Program-made: the position numbers and the translations under genes
Shown here: positions 17,511 to 25,424 of the stretch, piece after piece
Layout: each line of letters opens with the position of its first letter
Position numbering within the stretch: position 1 is the stretch's first letter
Source of the DNA: Sphingomonas sp. PP-CC-1A-547
Lineage (GTDB): Bacteria; Pseudomonadota; Alphaproteobacteria; Sphingomonadales; Sphingomonadaceae
Direction of reading: 5' to 3'
Length of the DNA: 64,000 nt
NCBI RefSeq assembly: GCF_003610375.1
Contig: NZ_RAPZ01000014.1
Span: forward strand, 1 to 64,000
Notes under the pieces: generated by a model
The model's input: only the letters and a program-made list of their open reading frames with translations
What the model was told of the DNA's origin: nothing
The model's database searches: none

Positions 17511-18578
17511 TCAGATCACCAAAGGCCCATGCTCGATCCGCGGCAACACATGCCGCGCAAACAGATCCGCCTCGGCCGCATGAGGATACCCAGAGAGAAT
17601 AAACGCATCGATCCCCCCCGCCCGGTAAGCATTCAGCTTAGCCAGTACCTGATCCGGATCGCCGACGATCGCCGCGCCGCAGCCCGAGCGGGCGCGGCCT
17701 ATCCCGGTCCACAGGTTCGCCTCGGCATACCCATCATCCGACCCTTCACGCAGCTCAGCCTGACGACGCACGCCAGCCGATTGCGAATCCAAAGACCGCT
17801 CTCGGATAGCCCGCCCCTCGGCATCATCGAGCTTCGACAACAGCCGGTCGGCGGCGGCGCGTGCTTCGGCCTCGGTCTCTCGCGCCACGACATGGACCCG
17901 GTACCCGAACCGCAACGTCCGCCCATGCTTAGCCGCCCGCGACCGCAGATCCGCGATGATCGCGCGGACCGCATCCATCGTATCCGGCCACATCAGATAC
18001 ACGTCGGCATTGGTCGCCGCCGCATCGCGCGCAGCCTCCGACAGCCCCCCGAAATACAATGCCGGACATGTGCCTGACATTGTCGTAACCCGAGGCGGAT
18101 CGACCTTCAGCTTCCAGAATTCGCCGTCATGATCGAGCGGCTTCCCGTCGAGCAACGTCCGCAGGATGTGCATCGCTTCGACCGTGCGCGCGTATCGCGG
18201 CGCGCTTTCCAGCTTCTCGCCCGGCAGGTCGCTCGAGATGATGTTGATCGCGAGCCGTCCGCCGAGCATCCGGTCGATCGTCGCGATCTGGCGCGCGAGC
18301 TGCGGCGGCCAGCTCTCGCCGATCCGCACCGCCATCAGCAGCCGCAACCGCTTGAGCATCGGCGCGATCCCTGCGGCGAACGCGGTCGTGTCGATCCCCA
18401 GCGCATAGCCCGACGGCAGCAGGATATTGTCATACCCCGCGGTCTCGGCCTGCATCACGATGTCGCGACAATGCTCCCAGCTCGATTTCAGCGCCGCATC
18501 GGGCACGCCGAGAAACTCGTAATCGTCGTCGCACAGCGCGGAGAACCAGCTGATTTCGCAAGGGGGCAGGACCGTCAT
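17511..18578 (-). CDS. FMNH2-dependent sulfonate monooxygenase-like (SsuD/LLM family)
   Basis: 355-residue bacterial-luciferase-like TIM barrel. The whole chain parallels alkanesulfonate monooxygenase SsuD. W197, R227 and H229 (in RFGYRVH), R297 (GRARSG) and Y331 (SGYPH) fall at the positions of the E. coli SsuD active-site residues. Such enzymes use FMNH2 and O2 to split C-S bonds, giving an aldehyde and sulfite. No flavin reductase is in the window. Its start overlaps the end of the aldo/keto reductase gene upstream by 4 bp, so it is the second gene of a pair. The context points to a sulfonated sugar rather than a simple alkanesulfonate (inference). Confidence 0.88.
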   Translation of the reverse strand: MTVLPPCEISWFSALCDDDYEFLGVPDAALKSSWEHCRDIVMQAETAGYDNILLPSGYALGIDTTAFAAGIAPMLKRLRLLMAVRIGESWPPQLARQIATIDRMLGGRLAINIISSDLPGEKLESAPRYARTVEAMHILRTLLDGKPLDHDGEFWKLKVDPPRVTTMSGTCPALYFGGLSEAARDAAATNADVYLMWPDTMDAVRAIIADLRSRAAKHGRTLRFGYRVHVVARETEAEARAAADRLLSKLDDAEGRAIRERSLDSQSAGVRRQAELREGSDDGYAEANLWTGIGRARSGCGAAIVGDPDQVLAKLNAYRAGGIDAFILSGYPHAAEADLFARHVLPRIEHGPLVI

Positions 18579-19468
18579 GGCAAATCCTCACCCATCCCGG
18601 CCTGCAGCACTGCATACCATTCAGCCCGCGTCCACTCGACCTTGTACGCGTCTGCCGAAGCCGCAATCCGCGCCGGATTCTGCGACCCGACGATCGGAAT
18701 GATCCGCGCGGGATGCGCCATGATCCACGCCAGCGTCGCGGTGGCTGCATCGACGTCGTAACGCGCGCCATGCTCGGCCAGAAGCTTCGCCGCCGGATGA
18801 TCGCCGTGCGCCAGCCGCCCGCCGCCGAGCGGCGACCACGCCATTACCGCGACGTCGTGCCGCATCGCCTGGTCGAGCGTCCCGTCGAACAACGGCGCGG
18901 TGCGTAGCGGCGAGAACTCAGGCTGCGTGCTGACGATCGGCTGGCCCAGGAAAGCCTGCAGCGCGTCGAATTCTTGCACGCTGTAGTTCGACACGCCGAT
19001 GCTGCGGATCTTGCCCGCTTCGACCATCCGCGTCAGCGTTTCGGCCACCTCGTGTGGGTGCGTCAGGAAATCGCGACGGTGGATCTGGTAGAGGTCAACA
19101 TGCTCGACGCCGATCCGCGTCAGCGACGCGTCGAGCGCATCGGCTAGATACGTCGCGCTCGAATTATACGGGATGCCGGGACGGATGCCCGCCTTGGTCG
19201 CGATCACCATTTTCGCACGCAATGACCGGTCTTCGGCCAGCGCCCGCCCGAACAGCGTCTCCGCCGAACCGAACCCGGCGGGCACGTCGCAGCCATAGAT
19301 GTCGGCTGTATCGAAGAAGTTGATCCCCGCCCCCAGCGCGGCCTCGATCATCGCATGGACAGGCGCGACCTCTCCGGCCAGCCGCCACATGCCCCAGGCT
19401 ATCGGCGAAACAAGGATTTCGCTCTTGCCGAGCGGGCGAAGGTCGTTGGAAAGGCGGATCGTCGTCAT
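18575..19468 (-). CDS. Aldo/keto reductase
   Basis: 297 residues, a TIM-barrel NADPH oxidoreductase. The AKR catalytic tetrad is visible: Asp in FFDTADIYG with its Tyr, Lys in VIATKAG, and His in LYQIHRRDF. It starts at 19468, and the much longer open frame upstream is antisense to the divergent gene. It is translationally coupled (ATGA) to the SsuD-like monooxygenase, so it probably reduces the aldehyde that enzyme makes, the arrangement known for SmoB/SmoC in sulfoquinovose degradation. That role is inferred from gene pairing. Confidence 0.9.
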   Translation of the reverse strand: MTTIRLSNDLRPLGKSEILVSPIAWGMWRLAGEVAPVHAMIEAALGAGINFFDTADIYGCDVPAGFGSAETLFGRALAEDRSLRAKMVIATKAGIRPGIPYNSSATYLADALDASLTRIGVEHVDLYQIHRRDFLTHPHEVAETLTRMVEAGKIRSIGVSNYSVQEFDALQAFLGQPIVSTQPEFSPLRTAPLFDGTLDQAMRHDVAVMAWSPLGGGRLAHGDHPAAKLLAEHGARYDVDAATATLAWIMAHPARIIPIVGSQNPARIAASADAYKVEWTRAEWYAVLQAGMGEDLP

Positions 19469-19498
19469 GCAGGCGGCTTTGGCATAGGGAATGACAGC

Positions 19499-20587
19499 TT
19501 GGTAGCCACGATCAGATACGGCGTCGTCGGAACGGGCATGATGGGCGTCGAACACCTTCGCAACCTGGCGATCCTGCCGGGTGCCGAGATCGTCGCGATC
19601 GCCGATCCGGTCGCGACCTCGATCGACTGGGCGACGGATGCGCTTGGCGACCGCGCCGCCAATGTCGCGCGCTTCGACAGCGTCGAGGCCTTCGCAAAGG
19701 GCGCCGACGTGGACGCGATCGTCATCGCCTCGCCCAACAATACGCACCGCGACGTGCTCGAACGGCTGTTCGACATGGACGCCGCGATCCTCTGCGAGAA
19801 GCCGCTGGCGACGACGATCGAGGACGCCCGCTGGATCGTCGACCGCGCTGCCGTTCATTCGAAGCCGTTCTGGACGGGGATGGAATACCGCTTCATGCCC
19901 CCCGCCGCCGCGTTTATCGAACAGGTCCACGCAGGCCGCGTCGGCCGCCTTCAGATGCTCTCGATCCGCGAACACCGCTTCCCGTTCCTGCCCAAGGTCG
20001 GTGACTGGAACCGTTTCTCCGCCAACACCGGCGGCACGATGGTGGAGAAATGCTGCCACTTCTTCGACCTGATGCGGCTGATCGTCGGCTCCGAAGCGGT
20101 CCGCGTCTATTGCTCGGGCGCGATGGACGTGAACCACCTCGACGAACGCTATGACGGCCAGCGCCCCGACATCATCGACAACAGCTACACCACCGTTGAA
20201 TTTGCCAACGGCGTCCGCGCCATGCTCGACCTCAGCATGTTCGCCGACGGTGCCGAGAACCAGGAGGAGATGTCCGCCACCGGCGACGCCGCCCGCCTCG
20301 ACGTGCTGATCCCCGCAGGCGAACTGGTCTACTCCCCCCGTGTCGGCTTCCTGAACCCGAAGCAGGTCGAGCGTGCCCACGTCGCCGTAGACCCCGCTGC
20401 CAAGGCCGCGGGCTCGCACGAAGGCGCCACCTACTACCAGCACGCTGCGTTCGCTGCAGCGGTCCGCGGGGAGGGGCCGGTCCAAGTCACCGCGGAGGAC
20501 GGCCTGCGCGCCGTAGCGATCGGCACCGCTGCCGAGATCAGTGCCCGCGAGCACCGCGTCGTGCAAATGACCGAACTGGGGCTATAG
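19499..20587 (+). CDS. Gfo/Idh/MocA-family oxidoreductase
   Basis: 362 residues from a TTG start at 19499, chosen because AGGGA lies 8 bp ahead and the Rossmann motif (GVVGTGMMG) then begins at residue 8; no in-frame ATG fits. CEKPLATT is the conserved Lys-Pro motif of the family, and GGTMVEKCCHFFDL carries a likely catalytic His. The family includes sugar dehydrogenases and NAD-dependent glycosidases (GH109, and GH188, which acts on sulfoquinovosides). It is divergent from the monooxygenase pair, with only 30 bp between starts, so regulation is probably shared. It heads a three-gene plus-strand run. Confidence 0.88.
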   Translation: MVATIRYGVVGTGMMGVEHLRNLAILPGAEIVAIADPVATSIDWATDALGDRAANVARFDSVEAFAKGADVDAIVIASPNNTHRDVLERLFDMDAAILCEKPLATTIEDARWIVDRAAVHSKPFWTGMEYRFMPPAAAFIEQVHAGRVGRLQMLSIREHRFPFLPKVGDWNRFSANTGGTMVEKCCHFFDLMRLIVGSEAVRVYCSGAMDVNHLDERYDGQRPDIIDNSYTTVEFANGVRAMLDLSMFADGAENQEEMSATGDAARLDVLIPAGELVYSPRVGFLNPKQVERAHVAVDPAAKAAGSHEGATYYQHAAFAAAVRGEGPVQVTAEDGLRAVAIGTAAEISAREHRVVQMTELGL

Positions 20588-20629
20588 GATCTACTCCGAC
20601 AGACCATTGCCACGCCGAGGAAGACCGTC

Positions 20630-21643
20630 ATGAAATCGCTGGTTTGCGCCGCGCCGGGATCGCTCATGGTCGCCGACCGGCCGATGCCCCGTCGCGAGGA
20701 GGGCGACGTCCTGATCAGGATGCGCCGTGCCGGGCTCTGCGGGACGGACTATCACATCTATGCCGGGACGCAGCCTTATCTGTCCTATCCGCGCCTGATC
20801 GGCCACGAGCTGGCGGGCGAAGTCGTCGAAGCACCGACCGGCTCCCGCTTCACGCCCGGACAGATCGTCACGGTTAATCCGTACGGGGCCTGCGGTCACT
20901 GCATCGCCTGCCGCCGCAACCGACCGAATTGCTGCGTCAACATCGCGGTGCTCGGCGTTCATACCGATGGCGGCATGTGCGAATGGCTCGCCGTTCCCGA
21001 GGCATCGGTCGTCGATGCGCAGGGATTGTCGCTGGACCAGGCAGCGATGGTCGAGTTCCTGGCGATCGGCGCGCATGCGGTACAACGCGCCAAGCCCACA
21101 CCCGATGCGCGGATATTGGTCACGGGGGCAGGCCCGATCGGTGTCGCCACCGCGCTGTTCGCCCGGATCATGGGCGTCGCGTCGGTCACTTTCCTCGATA
21201 CGCGCGCAACCCGGCTGGCGTTCGTTCGTGACCAACTGGGTTTCGAGACGATTGTGGTCGCCGACGACGGCGCGACCGAGGCTCTCCGCGCAATGACCGA
21301 TGGCGACATGTTCGATGTCGTGTTCGACGCCACCGGCAACATCCACGCGATGCGCGGCGGCCTGATGCACGTGGCGCACGGCGGCACCTATGTCCTGGTC
21401 GGACTGTGCAAGGACGATCTGGTCTTTTCCGATCCGGAATTCCACAAGCGCGAGACGACGTTGCTCGCCAGTCGAAACGCGCTGTCGAGCGATTTCGACC
21501 ACGTCATTGCAAGCATCCGCGACGGGTCGATCCCGACTTCGGTCCTGCAGACGCACGCGTTGACGCTGGAGGACGCACCACGGCGCGTTCCAGCCTTGAT
21601 CGCCGAAGCGGACAGCGTGATGAAGGCGATCATCTCGATCTAG
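20630..21643 (+). CDS. Zinc-dependent alcohol dehydrogenase, sugar-acid type
   Basis: 337-residue medium-chain dehydrogenase. Catalytic zinc ligands are in GLCGTDYH and GHELAGEV, and the structural zinc uses four Cys in GACGHCIACRRNRPNCC. The NAD site is VTGAGPIGVATALF. It is nearest in style to sorbitol, galactonate and gulonate dehydrogenases. It starts 42 bp after the Gfo/Idh/MocA gene in the same direction. In the sulfosugar hypothesis it would oxidise or reduce a sugar or aldonate intermediate. Confidence 0.9.
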   Translation: MKSLVCAAPGSLMVADRPMPRREEGDVLIRMRRAGLCGTDYHIYAGTQPYLSYPRLIGHELAGEVVEAPTGSRFTPGQIVTVNPYGACGHCIACRRNRPNCCVNIAVLGVHTDGGMCEWLAVPEASVVDAQGLSLDQAAMVEFLAIGAHAVQRAKPTPDARILVTGAGPIGVATALFARIMGVASVTFLDTRATRLAFVRDQLGFETIVVADDGATEALRAMTDGDMFDVVFDATGNIHAMRGGLMHVAHGGTYVLVGLCKDDLVFSDPEFHKRETTLLASRNALSSDFDHVIASIRDGSIPTSVLQTHALTLEDAPRRVPALIAEADSVMKAIISI

Positions 21644-21696
21644 CCTGGCCATGCTTCGAGAGGCATGTTTTCGATAGATTTGGAGCGCGAGAGGAA

Positions 21697-22746
21697 GTGC
21701 CGATCTCCCCGAATATGTGCATCGCTTCTCGTCCCGTCGGCGGTACCGGGCTGTCCGTGGCCGAACTCGGGTTTGGTTCGGCAACGCTCGGTAATCTGTA
21801 CGATCCGGTATCCGACGCCGACGCACAGGCCGCCATTGCCGCGGGGCTGGAGGCAGGTCTGCGCTATTTCGATACCGCGCCGCATTATGGTCGCGGCCTG
21901 TCCGAGCGACGGCTCGGAGACGGATTGCGCCAGCAGCGCGACGTCACCGTGTCGACCAAGGTCGGTAGGTTGATGACGCCGGACGCGAGCATCGGCGACG
22001 ACCGCGAACGCGACGGGTTCCGATCGCCGATGCCGTTCCGCATGCACTATGACTACAGCCACGACGGCATCCTGCGCAGCCACGACCACAGCCTACAGCG
22101 CCTGGGCCTTGCCCGGATCGACCTGCTCTATGTCCACGATATCGGTCCACGGACGCATGGCGGGGCCGCGGCGCATTATTGGGAGCAGCTGACAGCCGGC
22201 GGCGGCTTGCGGGCGCTCGATCGCTTGCGGACGGAAGGAGTAATCTCCGGCTTCGGCGTGGGCGTCAACGAGATCGGCATATGCCTGGACGTGATGCGCG
22301 AGATGCCGATCGACGTGATTTTGCTGGCCGGGCGGTACACGTTGCTGGAGCAGGATGCGCTGGACGCGCTGTTCCCGGCGTGCGCGGAAGCGGGAACGTC
22401 GATCGTGATCGGTGGGCCGTACAACAGCGGCATACTCGCGACCGGCACGAAGGCGGGCGGTCCGCTCCATTACGACTATGCCGCCGCACCCGACGGCGTC
22501 ATTGCGAAAGTCCGCGCGATCGAGGCGGTCGCGGATCGGCATGCGGTTCGCCTGCCCGCCGCGGCGTTGCGCTTCTGCCTTGCCCACCCACGCGTCGCGA
22601 GCGTCATTCCCGGACTCGGAAGCGCGCAGCGGGTCGCCGAGACCCTCGACCTTTACCACGAAGTCATCCCCGACGATTTCTGGCTAGAGTTATGCCATCT
22701 GAACCTGCTGCGCGAGGATGCACCGGTGCCTGTCGCTGCAGCTTGA
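21697..22746 (+). CDS. Aldo/keto reductase, D-threo-aldose/L-fucose dehydrogenase-like
   Basis: 349 residues from the GTG at 21697 (GGAG 11 bp ahead); an ATG at 21715 is the alternative. Tetrad residues are in YFDTAPHYG, STKVG and LLYVHDIG. The insert GRTHGG-type region and the pattern RPVGGTGLSVAELGFG..LSERRLGDGL match the branch that oxidises C1 of L-fucose and related aldoses to lactones. It lies 53 bp after the zinc dehydrogenase. A sugar deoxygenated or substituted at C6 would suit this enzyme, consistent with sulfoquinovose; this is inference. Confidence 0.88.
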   Translation: MPISPNMCIASRPVGGTGLSVAELGFGSATLGNLYDPVSDADAQAAIAAGLEAGLRYFDTAPHYGRGLSERRLGDGLRQQRDVTVSTKVGRLMTPDASIGDDRERDGFRSPMPFRMHYDYSHDGILRSHDHSLQRLGLARIDLLYVHDIGPRTHGGAAAHYWEQLTAGGGLRALDRLRTEGVISGFGVGVNEIGICLDVMREMPIDVILLAGRYTLLEQDALDALFPACAEAGTSIVIGGPYNSGILATGTKAGGPLHYDYAAAPDGVIAKVRAIEAVADRHAVRLPAAALRFCLAHPRVASVIPGLGSAQRVAETLDLYHEVIPDDFWLELCHLNLLREDAPVPVAAA

Positions 22747-22849
22747 GATCAGGCGATCGTCGCGTCGCCAGCGCGCGAGCTTTGCCGACCCCGACCAAGG
22801 TCGGTGTCCCCGCAGGGAATGGTCATCACGGTGACATACGGGAAGAAAA

Positions 22850-22924
<75 letters not shown>

Positions 22925-23013
22925 ACTCGCTGGCATCGCTGCCGGCGGAGTGGGGCTAAGAGACGAGGGCGGGATGATTGTCAAGGCACCGCACCGCAAT
23001 GTAGGGCATATTT

Positions 23014-23151
23014 ATGGATGATCGGGATCGAAAGGCGGCGGAGAAGGCCGAACGCATGGCGGCTGCGCTGCGCGAGAACCTGCGGCGGCGCAAGGCGCAG
23101 GCGCGCGCCGCCGGCGCGGCACCTGCGACCAAGGATGAGCCTTTTAGCTGA
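23014..23151 (+). CDS. 45-residue highly charged protein
   Basis: A short ORF (MDDRDRKAAEKAERMAAALR.. ending TKDEPFS) predicted to be one long amphipathic helix rich in Arg, Lys, Glu and Ala. No strong ribosome binding site is seen (GGGCAT upstream). Codon usage shows the local GC-rich third position, and its stop lies 6 bp from the convergent pepP stop. Similar tiny helical proteins are common in sphingomonads; function unknown. Confidence 0.65.
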   Translation: MDDRDRKAAEKAERMAAALRENLRRRKAQARAAGAAPATKDEPFS

Positions 23152-23157
23152 TCGCCC

Positions 23158-24957
23158 TTAAGGCAATGGCGCGCATTTGGCGGTCAGCCAGGCGCGATCC
23201 GCCGCGTCGGTCATTTCCGGCGCCAGCACCGCCAGCACCTGTGCGTGATAGTCGTCGACCCATTGGCGCTCTTCCGCGGTCAGCAACGCCGGCTCGATCA
23301 GCGTGCGCTCGATCGGGCAAAAGGTGAGCGTCTCGAAGCCCAGCATTTCGCGGTCGGCACCGGGGATGGCGCGCGGCTCGATCAGGATCAAATTCTCGAT
23401 CCGGATGCCGTATTCGCCGGCCTTGTAATAGCCGGGCTCGTTGGAGAGCATCATGCCGGCACGCAGGGGCTCCATCGCCGCGCCGCCGGGATAATTGGGC
23501 GAGGCAATCCGCTGCGGACCCTCGTGCACCGCGAGATGCGCACCGATGCCGTGGCCGGTGCCGTGCGCGAAATCGAGGCCGGCTTCCCACAGCGGACGGC
23601 GCGCGAAGGCGTCGATCTGGCCGCCCATCGTGCCGTCAGGAAATACCGCCGTGGCGATGCCGATATGGCCCTTCAGGACGCGGGTGAAGCGGTCGCGCAT
23701 CTCTTCGGTCGGGTCGCCGATCGGCATGACGCGGGTGACGTCGGTGGTGCCGTCCGCATATTGGCCGCCGGAATCGATCAAATAGAGCTGGCCGGGTTCG
23801 ATCGGCGCGCTCGACTCCTCGGTGACATGGTAGTGCGGGCTAGCGCCGTGCGGACCGGTCGCCGAAATGGTGTCGAACGAAGTGTCCTTCAGCAGGCCGG
23901 TCTGTTCGCGGAACGCGAGCAGCTTGGCGGCGGCGCTGAGTTCGGTCTGACCGCCCTTTACGCATTCGATCTCGACCCAGCGCAGGAAGCGCGCGAGTGC
24001 GGCGCCGTCGCGGGCGGAGGCGGCCCGGTGGCCGCTTATCTCGACCGGGTTCTTGATCGCCTTGGCAATTACGACGGGATCGCGCAGCGGCAGGACCTTA
24101 GCGCCGCCCGCCTGGAGCGCTTGCGTGATCGCGGCGACCGCGCGCTCGGGATCGGCGGCGACGCGCTTGCCGGCATAGGTGCCCAGCGCAGCGGCGAACG
24201 CGGTGCGATCATGGAGGCGGACGGCGTTGCCGAGATGCTGGCGAACCGCGTCGTCGAGCTTGTCGGGCGCGACGAACAGGTCGGTGGTGCCGTCCGCGCC
24301 GACAATCGCATAGGACAGCGCGACCGGCGTGTGATCGACATCGCCGCCACGCACATTGAGCGCCCACGCGATCGAATCGAGTGCGGACAGGATAACCGCA
24401 TCGGCATTTTGCTCGGACAGCCAGTCGGCGATCTTCGCACGCTTTTCCGCGGACGAGGCACCGGCGAACTCGTCCGGCTGGACCGTCAGTTTCGCAGGCG
24501 AGGGGGCGGGGCGGTCGGCCCAGATCGCGTCGATCGGATTGGCGTCGACCGTGACCAGCGTTGCGCCCCGTTCGGCGAGAGCGGTGGTGGCCTCTGCGAC
24601 CCAGGTCCCGGTATGCAGCCACGGGTCGTAGCCGATCCGACCGCCTTCGGGGGCGTGTTTGCCAAGCCACGCAGCGGGGCTGGTCTGCGGCACGGGCTCA
24701 TAGTCCCACTGCGCACCATCGACCTGCTCGCGAACCTGGATCGTGTAGCGCCCGTCGGTGAAGATCGCCGCGCTGTCGGCCAGCACGACCGCAGAGCCCG
24801 CTGATCCGCCAAAGCCGGTGAGCCAGCCAAGGCGCTGTGCATAGCCGCCGACATATTCGCTCATATGCTCGTCGGTGAGCGGGATCACGAAGCCGTCGAG
24901 GTTTTGCGCGGCGAGTTGGGTGCGGAGGGCGGTGAGGCGGTCGGTCAGCGGGGGCAT
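23158..24957 (-). CDS. pepP: Xaa-Pro aminopeptidase (M24B)
   Basis: 599 residues, the long three-domain form. Two creatinase-like N-terminal domains are followed by a pita-bread metallopeptidase that removes an N-terminal residue preceding proline. Metal ligands: Asp residues in LIDSGGQYADGTTDVTRVM, His in GTGHGIGAHLAVHEGP, Glu in SNEPGYYKAGEYGIRIEN and Glu near CPIERTLIEP. No signal peptide, so cytoplasmic. Monocistronic, with a divergent peptidase gene 467 bp away. Confidence 0.94.
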   Translation of the reverse strand: MPPLTDRLTALRTQLAAQNLDGFVIPLTDEHMSEYVGGYAQRLGWLTGFGGSAGSAVVLADSAAIFTDGRYTIQVREQVDGAQWDYEPVPQTSPAAWLGKHAPEGGRIGYDPWLHTGTWVAEATTALAERGATLVTVDANPIDAIWADRPAPSPAKLTVQPDEFAGASSAEKRAKIADWLSEQNADAVILSALDSIAWALNVRGGDVDHTPVALSYAIVGADGTTDLFVAPDKLDDAVRQHLGNAVRLHDRTAFAAALGTYAGKRVAADPERAVAAITQALQAGGAKVLPLRDPVVIAKAIKNPVEISGHRAASARDGAALARFLRWVEIECVKGGQTELSAAAKLLAFREQTGLLKDTSFDTISATGPHGASPHYHVTEESSAPIEPGQLYLIDSGGQYADGTTDVTRVMPIGDPTEEMRDRFTRVLKGHIGIATAVFPDGTMGGQIDAFARRPLWEAGLDFAHGTGHGIGAHLAVHEGPQRIASPNYPGGAAMEPLRAGMMLSNEPGYYKAGEYGIRIENLILIEPRAIPGADREMLGFETLTFCPIERTLIEPALLTAEERQWVDDYHAQVLAVLAPEMTDAADRAWLTAKCAPLP

Positions 24958-25161
24958 GTTTTGGGTCTCTCGTTGGGGCCGAAGTTCACAAAGTTCACAG
25001 TCTGGCGAGGTTGCGATGCGCGTCCCGTTGGTATTGCAGCGGGGTTTGCCGGGTCATGCCGGGCGTTGTGGCAGAAACGCGGTTTGTAGGACAGCGGCGA
25101 GGGGCGACACCTCGCCGGACGCACATTCGCTAGACTAGCAAATCGATTTCACCGCCCCCCT

Positions 25162-25351
25162 TGTTCTCCCGCGAAGGCGGGAGCCCAGTCTGCGTCCCCG
25201 CCTTTGCGGGGAAGCAAGCTTGGTGTAGGTTCGCAGGACCAGCCGCCCCCCCGGCGAAGGCCGGGGCCCAATTGGGGGACGATGGTAACGAGGGATTGCG
25301 CGCCGTTACTGCGACCTTTTCAATTGGGCCCCGGCCTTCGCCGGGGTGGTG
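25162..25351. repeat. Repeat pair A + B
   Basis: Family A (25162-25217) and family B (25245-25351) are separated by 27 bp, in the gap between divergent peptidase genes. The remaining part, 24958-25161, shows no gene, only a small hairpin around GGCGAGGGGCGACACCTCGCC. Confidence 0.9.
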
Positions 25352-25424
25352 GTTGCGGCGGGGATCGGTTCTTGCCAATACCACAGCGTTTGGCATCCAC
25401 ACCCCGCACGGCTAACACACCGGC

